Shown in pieces: positions 53,851 through 61,806 of a DNA stretch of 64,000 bases. Position 1 is the first letter of the stretch, and every line of letters starts with the position of its first letter. Below the pieces are notes generated by a model. The model was not told the DNA's origin. It worked only from the letters and a program-made list of their open reading frames with translations, and did no database searches. Source of the DNA: Trujillonella endophytica (lineage in GTDB: Bacteria; Actinomycetota; Actinomycetes; Mycobacteriales; Geodermatophilaceae); assembly GCF_900110555.1 (NCBI RefSeq), contig NZ_FOEE01000004.1:301010-365009 (forward strand). Reading direction: 5' to 3'. Position numbers and translations under genes: made by a program.

Positions 53851-55440
53851 ATGAGTGGGTACGACTACGTCATCGTCGGAGCCGGATCCGCCGGCTGTGT
53901 CCTGGCCAACCGGCTGAGCGCCGACCCGGGGACGTCAGTCCTGCTGATCGAGGCGGGTGGCGGCGACCGCAACCCCTGGGTGCACGTGCCCAAGGGCCTG
54001 GCCTTCCTCGGCCCCGACAAGATGTGGATCAACCCCACCGTCCCCTTCGGGCCGCACGGGCAGACCGAGTACTGGACCCGCGGCAAGATGATCGGCGGCT
54101 CCAGCTCGGTGAACGGGATGGTCTACAACCGCGGGTCGCAGGCCGACTTCGACAATCTCGTCGAGCTGGGCAACCCCGGCTGGGGCTGGGACGAGATCCT
54201 CCCCGTCTACAAGCAGATGGAGGACCACAACCTCGGCTCCTCGCCCACGCGCGGCGAGGGCGGGCCCCTCGGCGTCACGGTGCGCACGAAGCCCGAGCAG
54301 CTCAGCGAGATGCTGATGGACGCCTACGGGGCGACCGGCGTCAAGCGCACCGACGACATCAACTCCTCCGACGAGGAGCGCATCGGCTACACCCCGGGCA
54401 GCATCAAGCGCGGCCTGCGGCAGAGCGCGGCCAAGGCGTTCCTGCACCCGGTGGAGAAGCGCCCGAACCTCACCGTGCGCAGCGGCGTGCAGGTGACGAA
54501 GGTGCTCTTCGAGGGCGACCGCGCCGTGGGCGTCAGCGCCCGCGCCGACGGCGCAGTCGTCGAGTTCCGGGCCCGCAAGGAGGTCATCCTCTCGGCGGGC
54601 AACCTGGGTTCCCCGCAGCTGCTGCAGCTGTCGGGTATCGGCCCGAGCTCCGTGCTGGGCGAGGCCGGCGTCGAGGTGCGGGTCGACAGCCCGCAGGTCG
54701 GCGAGGGCCTGCGCGAGCACCGCTGCTTCCCGCTGCAGGTCCGGATCACCGACAACATCGGGTACAACAAGGTGCTGGCGAACGTCGTCCGCCAGGGCGT
54801 CACCGGGGCCAAGTACCTGCTCGACCGCCAGGGGCCTATCGGCACCCCGGCCTACGAGATGCTCGCCTTCATCCGCGCCACCGAGGGCGCGACCCGGCCG
54901 GACGCCCAGGTGCTCGTCACGCCGTTCACGATGGGCTGGGCGCCCACCAAGTTCGCCGTCGAGAACCGCCCCGGCTTCTCCATGCTCGGCTTCGCGCTGC
55001 GGCCGACCAGCCTGGGCTCGGCGCACATCGTCTCGGACAACCCCGATATGCCGCTGCGCCTGGACCCCGGGTACCTGACCAGCGACCACGACCGGGAGGT
55101 CTCGGTGGGCATGTTCCGCCGGATGCGCGAGGTGATCCAGCAGTCCCCCATCGCCGACAAGGTGGCCATGGAGATCCAGCCGGGTGCGGTCGTGAAGACC
55201 GACGAGGACATCCTGGACTCCGGGTTCCTCTACGGCGGCCCGGGCTACCACGCCTCCGGCGCCTGCGCGATGGGCCCGAACGACACCGACGTCGTCGACA
55301 GCCGGCTGCGGGTGCGCGGCGTCCAGGGCCTGCGGGTCATCGACACCTCGATCTTCCCGGCCATGATCTCGGGCAACCTCAACGCCCCGATGATGGCCAT
55401 GGCCTGGCGCGCCGCGGACTTCGTGCTCGAGGACAACTGA
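53851..55440 (+). CDS. GMC family FAD oxidoreductase (choline dehydrogenase-like)
   Basis: 529 aa. The FAD-binding DYVIVGAGSAGCVLANRLS begins at residue 4, GMC signature 1 region is MIGGSSSVNGMVYNRG, signature 2 is SAGNLGSPQLLQLSGIGP, and the catalytic His and Asn lie in YHASGACAMGPN and GNLNAPMMAMAW. Oxidises a primary or secondary alcohol; choline dehydrogenase is only the nearest name. It has no Sec signal. The neighbouring enoyl-CoA hydratase and MarR suggest catabolism of an alcohol or acid. Confidence 0.91.
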   Translation: MSGYDYVIVGAGSAGCVLANRLSADPGTSVLLIEAGGGDRNPWVHVPKGLAFLGPDKMWINPTVPFGPHGQTEYWTRGKMIGGSSSVNGMVYNRGSQADFDNLVELGNPGWGWDEILPVYKQMEDHNLGSSPTRGEGGPLGVTVRTKPEQLSEMLMDAYGATGVKRTDDINSSDEERIGYTPGSIKRGLRQSAAKAFLHPVEKRPNLTVRSGVQVTKVLFEGDRAVGVSARADGAVVEFRARKEVILSAGNLGSPQLLQLSGIGPSSVLGEAGVEVRVDSPQVGEGLREHRCFPLQVRITDNIGYNKVLANVVRQGVTGAKYLLDRQGPIGTPAYEMLAFIRATEGATRPDAQVLVTPFTMGWAPTKFAVENRPGFSMLGFALRPTSLGSAHIVSDNPDMPLRLDPGYLTSDHDREVSVGMFRRMREVIQQSPIADKVAMEIQPGAVVKTDEDILDSGFLYGGPGYHASGACAMGPNDTDVVDSRLRVRGVQGLRVIDTSIFPAMISGNLNAPMMAMAWRAADFVLEDN

Positions 55441-55485
55441 GTTCCCGGCCGCCCGTCCCGCCTACGCGGGGCGGGCGGCCGGTCA

Positions 55486-56154
55486 TCAGCGGAGGCCGCC
55501 GCTGTCTCGCAGCAGCTCCAGTACCGGCGCGTACATGCGCGCCTTGATCGCGGCGATCGTGTCGCCGGCCTTGCCGGCGTGCGCGGCGGCGAGCTGTACC
55601 GCGGTGTCGCGGACGGCGTCCTCGGCAACCGCGGAGTCGACGATGCCGGCCGAGCGGGCCTCCGCACCGCCGTAGCGCCGGGCGGTCACCATCGCCTCGT
55701 GCGCGGTCTGCGGGGCCAGCCGCGCCTGGATGAGCGCCGACATGGCCGGGGTGAACGGGATGCCGATGTCGGCCTCAGGGAGACACCAGAACCCCCGGTC
55801 CACGCGCATGACCCGCAGGTCGTGGGCGAGCGAGAGCATGGCCCCCGCCGCGAAGGTGTGCCCCTGGAGCGCGGCCACGGTCACCATCGGCAGCGCCAGC
55901 ACCCGGGCCAGCAGCGCGTGCACGGTGTCCACGTACTCGTCACCGCGGTCGGGGTGGGCCGACAGCCAGTCCAGGTCCAGGCCGTTGGAGAAGAACTTCC
56001 CCGAGGCGGTGGTCACGAGGGCGCGCGCCCCGTCGGCGCGCTCGACCTCGTCCAGCGCGGCGTCCACCGACGCCAGCCAGTCGGGATGGAAGCGATTCTC
56101 GGTGTCGCCGAGGTCGAGGACGACGACGTCGTCGTGGCGGTCGAGCGTGGGCAT
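55486..56154 (-). CDS. Enoyl-CoA hydratase/isomerase-like protein
   Basis: 222 aa, shorter than the 255-265 aa typical crotonase. GKFFSNGLDLDWLSA and the second oxyanion segment HTFAAGAMLSLAHD are present, followed by PEADIGIPFTPAMS. The short C-terminus could be enough for a delta3-delta2 isomerase. Downstream of, and co-oriented with, a TetR gene. Confidence 0.86.
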   Translation of the reverse strand: MPTLDRHDDVVVLDLGDTENRFHPDWLASVDAALDEVERADGARALVTTASGKFFSNGLDLDWLSAHPDRGDEYVDTVHALLARVLALPMVTVAALQGHTFAAGAMLSLAHDLRVMRVDRGFWCLPEADIGIPFTPAMSALIQARLAPQTAHEAMVTARRYGGAEARSAGIVDSAVAEDAVRDTAVQLAAAHAGKAGDTIAAIKARMYAPVLELLRDSGGLR

Positions 56155-56207
56155 GTCGGGCCTCTCCGGTACGCGGGGTGGGTGGGCTGTGGGGACGGCG
56201 GCGGCGG

Positions 56208-56816
56208 TCAGGGCGGCGGACCGCAGTCGAGGACGGCGCCGACGGCCGCCGCGAGCTGCGCGCGGGTGTGCGGGGAGACCCGGCCGGCGCGGATCTCGCC
56301 GAACAGGAGCGCCGCGGGCAGCCGGACGACGCACCGGGTGAGCACCTCGACCGCCGCGGCGTCACCGCGGTCCCAGGCCGCACGGGCCAGGCGGCGCAGG
56401 AGGTCCAGGAGCTGCGCGTCGAGAGCCCGCAGGTCCGCGGCCACCTCAGGTGCGAGGCCGTCGGTGAGCAGCTCGTCGCGCCGGACGGCCACCAGCAGCT
56501 GCGCCGCGCGCAGGTCCTCGGCGGCGAGCCGGGCAGGGGCGTCGGCCGCGGCCTGTACCGCGCCCTGGACGTCGCCGGCGGCCAGCGCGTCGTCCACGGC
56601 GGCGCGCTGCAGGCCGAGGAACTGCCGGGCGCGACGCAGCCAGGCGGACCCGACGACCGTCTCCAGGGAGCCGAACGCGTGGTAGATGCTGCCGTTGGAG
56701 ACGCCGGACCGCTCGGCCAGCGCGCGGACGGTGAGCCGGCCGCGGCCGCGCTCGGCCAGCAGCTCCTCGGCGGCGTCCAGGACCGTGTCCGGGGCGTGCA
56801 CGCGAGGCCGGGGCAC
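56208..56816 (-). CDS. TetR family transcriptional regulator
   Basis: 202 aa. Helix-turn-helix residues about 25-55 are LTVRALAERSGVSNGSIYHAFGS. A 16-base dyad 40 bases upstream (56856-56871) is a plausible autoregulatory operator. It probably controls the enoyl-CoA hydratase gene that follows 53 bases downstream. Confidence 0.9.
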   Translation of the reverse strand: MPRPRVHAPDTVLDAAEELLAERGRGRLTVRALAERSGVSNGSIYHAFGSLETVVGSAWLRRARQFLGLQRAAVDDALAAGDVQGAVQAAADAPARLAAEDLRAAQLLVAVRRDELLTDGLAPEVAADLRALDAQLLDLLRRLARAAWDRGDAAAVEVLTRCVVRLPAALLFGEIRAGRVSPHTRAQLAAAVGAVLDCGPPP

Positions 56817-56855
56817 GGGCGACTCCTCCCTCGGGCGGCGTGGACGGGACGACTG

Positions 56856-56871
56856 TAGAGCAGTCGCTCCA
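56856..56871. promoter_or_regulatory. TetR-type operator
   Basis: TAGAGCAGTCGCTCCA is a near-perfect dyad (T-R-GAGC-N4-GCTC-Y-A) 40 bases upstream of the TetR start, where autoregulatory operators usually lie. The divergent fmdB-like gene is about 150 bases away. Confidence 0.55.
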
Positions 56872-57024
56872 ATACCGGCCTGTGCTGCCGGGCGCGCGCG
56901 ACGGAGCGGCCGGGCGCGGCCGGGTGATGGACGGACGGCGGACGAGGGCGCACAATTGGCAGTCGCCGGGTGAGAGTGCCAGCCCCGGCGCGCCCCACCC
57001 CCGCCCGACCAGGAGCCTCTCGCC

Positions 57025-57375
57025 GTGCCGACCTACCAGTACGCCTGCACCAACCCCGACGGCAAGCACGAGTTCGAGGTCGTGCAGTCCTTCACCGACG
57101 CCCCCGTCACCGAGTGCCCCGAGTGCGGCGCCGTGGTGCGCAAGGTCTACGGCTCGGTCGGCGTCGTCTTCAAGGGCTCGGGCTTCTACCGCACCGACAG
57201 CCGCGGCAGCTCGACGGCGAGCGAGAAGCCCGCGTCGTCCGCCCCGGCCGCGTCCGGCTCGGACAGCGGTAGCGGCAACGGCAGCGGTGCGAAGAAGGAG
57301 TCGGCGAGCACGACCTCCTCGTCGTCGTCGGGCAGCGGCTCCGGCAGCGGCGCGAAGGCGGCCAGCGCCGGCTGA
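57025..57375 (+). CDS. FmdB-like zinc-ribbon protein
   Basis: 116 aa. The N-terminus MPTYQYACTN and CPECG give a putative zinc ribbon, and FGSVGVVFKGSGFYRTDSR is nearly the family signature (here YGSVGVVFKGSGFY). The second Cys of the first pair is missing (CTNPDGKHE rather than C-x2-C), so zinc binding may be altered. The last 50 residues are a Ser/Gly-rich tail. A divergent TetR gene is upstream; an SAF gene and mscL follow, an actinobacterial order. Confidence 0.87.
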   Translation: MPTYQYACTNPDGKHEFEVVQSFTDAPVTECPECGAVVRKVYGSVGVVFKGSGFYRTDSRGSSTASEKPASSAPAASGSDSGSGNGSGAKKESASTTSSSSSGSGSGSGAKAASAG

Positions 57376-57474
57376 CCGGGTGGACGGCGCACCTGCCGTC
57401 CACAGCCCGACCCGCCGTCCACAGCCGACCGTGCCGCCCGCTGCGCCGGGCACGCGTCGGCCACCGTGGTCGGC

Positions 57475-58086
57475 ATGATCCGCCTGCGCCGCCCCCGCTC
57501 GCTCGTCCACCTGCTGCGGCAGTGCCTGGCCGGGCTGCTCGCGGCCGCGGCGCTCGTGCTGGCGCTGCGACCGGAGCCGGCCCCGCCCGCCGTCGCCGGC
57601 GCGGGCGTCGCCGTCGTGGCCGCCGCGGCCGACCTGCCCGCGGGCACGCAGCTGTCGGCCGGCGACCTCGCCGTCGTCCGGCTGCCGTCGGCTCCGGGCG
57701 GTGCGGCGACCGAGCCGGGCGAGCTGGTGGGCCGCACGCTGGCGGGTGCGGTCCGCGCCGGCGAGCCGGTGACCGACGTCCGGCTGGTGGGCTCCGGGCT
57801 CACGTCCCTGCTGCCCACGGGCACGGTCGCCGCCCCCATCCGGACCGCCGACGCCGCGGTGAGCGCGCTGCCGCGCACCGGGGACAGGGTCGACGTCCTG
57901 GCCACCACCGAGGGCGACCCCCGCGCCCGCGTCCTCGCCGCCGGCGCGCTGGTGCTGCAAGCGGCACCACCGCCGGACGACCCGGCCGCCGGACTCCTGC
58001 TGGTGGCCGTCGACGCGGAGACCGCCGCCGAACTCGCCGCGGCCGCGACGACCGCCACGCTCACGCTGAGCCTGCCGCCTCCGTGA
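57475..58086 (+). CDS. SAF-domain secreted protein (CpaB/RcpC-like)
   Basis: 203 aa. One N-terminal membrane helix (about residues 14-34) is followed by an SAF domain (VVVAAAADLPAGTQLSAGDLAVVRLP region, about 45-110) and a C-terminal beta domain with GDRVDVLATTEGDP. This resembles the pilus-assembly protein CpaB/RcpC, but no tad genes are nearby. Function is unknown. GTG at 57466 is an alternative start. Confidence 0.8.
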   Translation: MIRLRRPRSLVHLLRQCLAGLLAAAALVLALRPEPAPPAVAGAGVAVVAAAADLPAGTQLSAGDLAVVRLPSAPGGAATEPGELVGRTLAGAVRAGEPVTDVRLVGSGLTSLLPTGTVAAPIRTADAAVSALPRTGDRVDVLATTEGDPRARVLAAGALVLQAAPPPDDPAAGLLLVAVDAETAAELAAAATTATLTLSLPPP

Positions 58087-58137
58087 CGCGCCGTGTCGGA
58101 GTGGACGCAGGCTGCCCCGCCGTGGGTGGATGACGCC

Positions 58138-58566
58138 ATGCTGAAGGGTTTCAAGGATTTCCTGCTGCGCGGCAACGTCGTCGAGCTGGCGGTGGCCGTC
58201 GTCATCGGCACCGCCTTCACGGCGCTCGTCAGCCAGTTCACGTCGTCGTTCCTCGAGCCACTGATCGCCCTCGTCGGTGGTGGTGGCCTCGACGGCGGAA
58301 CGTTCACGATCAACGGCCAGGTCTTCGACTGGGCCGCGTTCGTCAACGCGGTGATCACCTTCATCATCACCGCGGCGGTCGTCTACTTCCTCGTCGTGGT
58401 GCCGCTGAAGAAGATCATGGATCGGCGCAAGCGGGGCGAGGAGGCCGGTCCGGCGGAGCCCACGCAGGTCGAGCTGCTGGTCGAGATCCGCGACCTGCTG
58501 CGCGCTGAGCAGGGTGCCGGCCCGGGGGTCGACCCGTCCGGCCCGGGCACCACGAGCCAGCTGTAG
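58138..58566 (+). CDS. mscL: Large-conductance mechanosensitive channel
   Basis: 142 aa. The pore helix starts FLLRGNVVELAVAVVIGTAF, the second helix is AVITFIITAAVVYFLVVVPL, and the cytoplasmic helix has EILVEIRDLL-like residues. It opens under osmotic down-shock. ATG at 58138 gives the standard N-terminus MLKGFKDFL. Confidence 0.95.
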   Translation: MLKGFKDFLLRGNVVELAVAVVIGTAFTALVSQFTSSFLEPLIALVGGGGLDGGTFTINGQVFDWAAFVNAVITFIITAAVVYFLVVVPLKKIMDRRKRGEEAGPAEPTQVELLVEIRDLLRAEQGAGPGVDPSGPGTTSQL

Positions 58567-58635
58567 TCCGACGGTCGGCCTCACTCCGGGGCGCCGCGGC
58601 GAGTTCGCCGGTCGCGGTGCCCCGCAGCGAGATCC

Positions 58636-59337
58636 TCACTCCCAGTGCGGCGGCCGGTCCTCCAGGTAGCGGCGATCGTCGTCCCGCGGATCGGCCGGCC
58701 GCTCTCCCCAGCCGACGTCCCGGTCGTCGGGTGCCCGGCCGGGCACCGCCGCGGGCGCGGCCGGGCGGGGCGGCGGCTCCTCCTCCGGCGGCTGCCCGAG
58801 GCCGTCGAGCACCTCGGCGCCGGGCAGCCCGGCCAGCACCTCCCCGGGCACCGCGAGCTTGCTGCCCCGGATGCCCGAGCCCACGACGACCAGGCCGGCA
58901 CCGGCCACGGCGGCGTCCACCAGGATCGGCCACCCCTCGGGCAGGCCCACCGGGGTGATGCCGCCGTACGCCATCCCGCTCTCGGCCACCGCGACGTCCT
59001 GGGGGGCGAACGAGGCCTTGCGGGCGCCGAGGTGGCGCCGGACCAGCCCGTTCACGTCCGCGCGGGTCGTGGACGGCACCAGGCAGGCGGCCAGCGTCGT
59101 CTGGCCGGCCCGGCGGGCGGCGACCACGACGCAGTTCGCCGACGCCTCCAGGGGGACGTCGTAGGCCTCGGTGAACGCGGCGGTGTCGGCGAGGTCGTCG
59201 TCGATCTCGGCCACCCACGCGGCCCCGCCCAGCGCGGGCAGCGCAGCGGCGACGGGGGCACCGAGCAGGTGCGGGTGCTCGGTGGCGGGCAGCCAGGTGA
59301 GCGAGCCGAGGCGGGGGGCGGAGGCAGCGTCGGGCAC
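58636..59337 (-). CDS. YbaK/EbsC aminoacyl-tRNA deacylase-like protein
   Basis: 233 aa. The YbaK/ProX fold shows KASFAPQDVAVAESGMAYGGITPVGLPEGWPILVD (in parts) and VVVGSGIRGSKLAVPG. These proteins hydrolyse mischarged Cys-tRNA-Pro or Ala-tRNA-Pro. A Pro/Arg-rich tail of about 50 residues follows. GTG at 59337 is preferred because the frame upstream enters the repeat array at 59376-59512. Confidence 0.87.
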   Translation of the reverse strand: MPDAASAPRLGSLTWLPATEHPHLLGAPVAAALPALGGAAWVAEIDDDLADTAAFTEAYDVPLEASANCVVVAARRAGQTTLAACLVPSTTRADVNGLVRRHLGARKASFAPQDVAVAESGMAYGGITPVGLPEGWPILVDAAVAGAGLVVVGSGIRGSKLAVPGEVLAGLPGAEVLDGLGQPPEEEPPPRPAAPAAVPGRAPDDRDVGWGERPADPRDDDRRYLEDRPPHWE

Positions 59338-59375
59338 GGCTCCGATCCTCCGGCACGTCCCTGCGTCCCCGCTCC

Positions 59376-59512
59376 CCCGGGGCAACTTCGCGCTTCCGCA
59401 CCGCGCACTTCCGCCCCGGGGCAACTCCGCGCTTCCGCCCCGGAGCAATTCCGCGCTTCCGCCCCGGAGCAACTTCGCGCTTCTGCACCGCGCAGTTTGG
59501 CGCTTCTGCGCA
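59376..59512. repeat. Second tandem array of the 23/24-bp repeat, inverted orientation
   Basis: On the minus strand there are about six units of GGGGC(A/G)GAAGCGCG-x-A-x-TTGC, the same family as 27301-27441 but more diverged (one unit is truncated). It fills the divergent region between the YbaK-like and VOC genes, so it lies where promoters are expected. Confidence 0.82.
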
Positions 59513-59587
59513 GGTGGGCCGGATCGTCGCGCTTCCTGGCCGGATCCCGCTGGGCCGGACGGCGGGCCCGACGCCAGGATGGAGGTC

Positions 59588-59950
59588 ATGATCGGCCGCC
59601 TGCACTCCGTCGTCCTCGACGCGCCCGACGCGCACGCCCTCGCCACCTTCTACGCCGAGCTCCTGGGGCTGGAGGTGAGCAAGGGCGGCCCTGGTGACGA
59701 CTGGGTGGTGGTGACCGGCCAGGGGTACCGGCTGGCGTTCCAGCAGGCCCCGGACCTCCAGCCGCCGGACTGGCCGGACCCCGACCGCCCGCAGCAGTTC
59801 CACCTCGACGTCTTCGTGACCGACGTCGACGAGGCCGAGCCGAAGGCGCTCGCGCTCGGCGCACGGCGGCTGCCCGGCGGGGGCGGGGACTTCCGCGTCT
59901 ACGCCGACCCGGTGGGCCATCCCTTCTGCCTGGTCTGGGACGCCGCGTGA
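59588..59950 (+). CDS. VOC (glyoxalase/bleomycin-resistance) family protein
   Basis: 120 aa single VOC domain: LHSVVLDAPDAHALATFYAELLG, then FHLDVFVTDVDEAE and YADPVGHPFCLVW. It may be an isomerase, dioxygenase or binding protein. GGAGG precedes the ATG. The hotdog thioesterase gene overlaps its stop by four bases. Confidence 0.88.
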   Translation: MIGRLHSVVLDAPDAHALATFYAELLGLEVSKGGPGDDWVVVTGQGYRLAFQQAPDLQPPDWPDPDRPQQFHLDVFVTDVDEAEPKALALGARRLPGGGGDFRVYADPVGHPFCLVWDAA

Positions 59951-60363
59951 GCGACGCCGCCGCCGTCGACCCGACCGCGGCCAGCCCGTTCATGGCCGCC
60001 ACCGCCTTCGACGTCGCGGAGGCCACCGGCACCCGCGTGACCGGCACCGTGGAGACCGGGCCGCGGCAGCACACGCCGTGGGGCGTGGTGCACGGCGGCC
60101 TCTACTGCGCGGTGGTCGAGTCGGCGGCCAGCATCGGCGCGAGCGCGGCGGTGGCCGACCGGGGCCAGTTCGCCGTCGGCGTGAACAACAGCACCGACTT
60201 CCTGCGGCCGATGACGGCCGGGCGCCTCGACGTCGTCGCCGAGCCGATCCAGCAGGGCCGCACCCTGCAGCTGTGGCAGGTCGTGCTCACCCGGGTCGAG
60301 GACGGCAAGGTCGTCGCCCGCGGCCAGGTCCGGCTGCAGAACGTGCCCCTGCCGACGGCGTGA
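59947..60363 (+). CDS. PaaI-like hotdog thioesterase
   Basis: 138 aa. The hotdog motif HTPWGVVHGGLYCAVVESAASIGA and NNSTDFLRPMTAG identify the PaaI/YbgC-4HBT type. Hydrolyses acyl-CoA esters, perhaps aromatic ones. GTG start overlaps the VOC stop (GTGA). Confidence 0.9.
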   Translation: MSDAAAVDPTAASPFMAATAFDVAEATGTRVTGTVETGPRQHTPWGVVHGGLYCAVVESAASIGASAAVADRGQFAVGVNNSTDFLRPMTAGRLDVVAEPIQQGRTLQLWQVVLTRVEDGKVVARGQVRLQNVPLPTA

Positions 60364-60491
60364 TCCGTCAGCCGGCGGCGGTGCTCGCGGAGGGGAACCT
60401 CGTGCCGCGCGGCCTGACCCGGGAGGCGATCGAGCGGGCCGGCTCGGTCCCCGAGGTGGTGTCCTCCGGAGGAGAGGGATCGATCCGATGA
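60360..60491 (+). CDS. Small ORF coupled to the thioesterase gene
   Basis: 43 aa starting GTG, overlapping the thioesterase stop (GTGA). The peptide (LVPRGLTREAIERAGSVPEVV in its core) has helical character and faint similarity to the C-terminal part of DUF421-type proteins. It could be a decayed gene end. Coding is unproven. Confidence 0.25.
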   Translation: MIRQPAAVLAEGNLVPRGLTREAIERAGSVPEVVSSGGEGSIR

Positions 60492-60541
60492 TCGGCACCC
60501 AGCGGTACGTCGCGCTCCCCGCGGTGGGCCACGACTGAGGG

Positions 60542-61462
60542 TCAGCCGCCCGGTACGTGCGCCGGGTCGAGGACGACGGAGAAGAACGCCCGCGGGTCCT
60601 GCAGCGTGGCCGGCGGCCGCGCGGCCGACCGCGGGACGACGCGGTCCCAGCGGGCCGGACGGCGGTGCGGCAGCAGCTCCTTGCCCTCGAACAGGTAGTC
60701 GCCGACCACCTCGCCGAGCAGCAGCCCCGCGCCCCGCTCGATCGGCAGCCCGACCAGGTCCCCGGGCCGGACCTCGTCGAGGAACGCCGACAGCTGCCGC
60801 AGGTCCTTGGCGGGGCGCCGGCCGGACAGTTCCTTCGACAGCGCCCGCAGCTCGGCCGGGGCGAGGCCCGTGGCGTCGACGTCGATCCCCGACTGGGTGC
60901 CCAGCCCGACGACGCCGGCGGCCAGGCAGGCGCCGAGCTCGTTGTGCGACCGCGGTCGCGCCACCCACACCCGCACCCCCTCGGGCTCGGACGCCGGCGG
61001 CAGGTCGTCGGGCTCGGGCCACACGTAGGGCAGGTCGTCGGGCTCGGAGCCGAACCGCTCGGCGAACAGCGGCCGGTAGAAGGCCGGCTCCTTGGCCAGC
61101 AGGTTCGACCGGTGCGACAGGTGCAGGGCCGGGTCGCCCAGCCACGAAGGCAGCAGGCCGGCGCGGTCGAGCTCCTCCTGGGGCGCGTCGACGACCTCGG
61201 GGGCAAACTCGCCGATCAGCGGGAACGTGGTGTCGGCGAAGCCGCGCTCCCGCCAGATCCGCACCATGGCCAGGCCGTAGGCGACCAGCGCCGGGGTGCG
61301 GCCCCGCCACATCCGCACGACCGGGTGGGAGATCCAGCCGTAGTCGGGCAGCTCGAGCGCGCGGAGGACCTGGAGGGTCTCCACGCGTTGCTTGCCCAGC
61401 CGCGGCGAGTCCAGCAGCCGCGCGCTCTCGGCGAAGTCGGCCACGGGCAGAAAGGTCTGCAT
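60542..61462 (-). CDS. MSMEG_6728-like protein (pyrimidine-dimer-glycosylase-like) with PUA/EVE-like C-terminus
   Basis: 306 aa. The N-terminus MQTFLPVADFAESARLLDSPRLGKQRVETLQVLRALE and the HPVVRMWRG motif match the actinobacterial MSMEG_6728 family, related to T4 endonuclease V-type pyrimidine dimer glycosylases (shown here in parts). Residues about 160-300 (NELGACLAAGVVGLGTQSG, GDLVGLPIERG, LLLGEVVGDYLFEG, HRRPARWDRVVPRS) have the layout of the PUA/EVE-like domain found at the N-terminus of Mrr-type restriction proteins. A DNA-damage or modified-base function is inferred. Confidence 0.78.
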   Translation of the reverse strand: MQTFLPVADFAESARLLDSPRLGKQRVETLQVLRALELPDYGWISHPVVRMWRGRTPALVAYGLAMVRIWRERGFADTTFPLIGEFAPEVVDAPQEELDRAGLLPSWLGDPALHLSHRSNLLAKEPAFYRPLFAERFGSEPDDLPYVWPEPDDLPPASEPEGVRVWVARPRSHNELGACLAAGVVGLGTQSGIDVDATGLAPAELRALSKELSGRRPAKDLRQLSAFLDEVRPGDLVGLPIERGAGLLLGEVVGDYLFEGKELLPHRRPARWDRVVPRSAARPPATLQDPRAFFSVVLDPAHVPGG

Positions 61463-61500
61463 CGCGTCGATCCTCGCCGAGGTGACCGCGAAGCGCCCGG

Positions 61501-61806
61501 TCAGGCGTCGAGCTCGCGCAGCGCCGTCTCCCATCGCTCCCGGCGGGCGTCGTCGTCCTGGTCCCACCAGGCCTCGCCCCGCTCCCCCAGCCCGGTCTTG
61601 GCCAGCTGCACGCGGGCCCGCGCGGCGGCGACGGCGGCCGCGTCGTCGGCCCGGCCGGCGGTGCGGACGCCCGCCCGGGCGACGCCGAGGTGGTGCAGCA
61701 GCCGGGCGCGGGCGTCCTCGGGCAGCGCCGGATCGGCCTTCCGCCACCGCCGCCCGTCGACGACGATCCAGCGCCCGTCGTCGGTGTGCTCGACCTCGCG
61801 GCTCAC
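61501..61806 (-). CDS. Conserved small hypothetical protein
   Basis: 101 aa. The N-terminal GRWIVVDGRRWRKADPALPE and the C-terminal LAKTGLGERGEAWW are conserved in an actinobacterial family often named 'biopolymer transporter Tol', a label without support here. Start GTG overlaps the Sir2 stop. Confidence 0.75.
   Translation of the reverse strand: MSREVEHTDDGRWIVVDGRRWRKADPALPEDARARLLHHLGVARAGVRTAGRADDAAAVAAARARVQLAKTGLGERGEAWWDQDDDARRERWETALRELDA

Noticed and set aside
57475..58086. Member of a tad pilus locus
   Set aside because: An SAF domain alone is not enough; no ATPase, prepilin or platform gene lies nearby.
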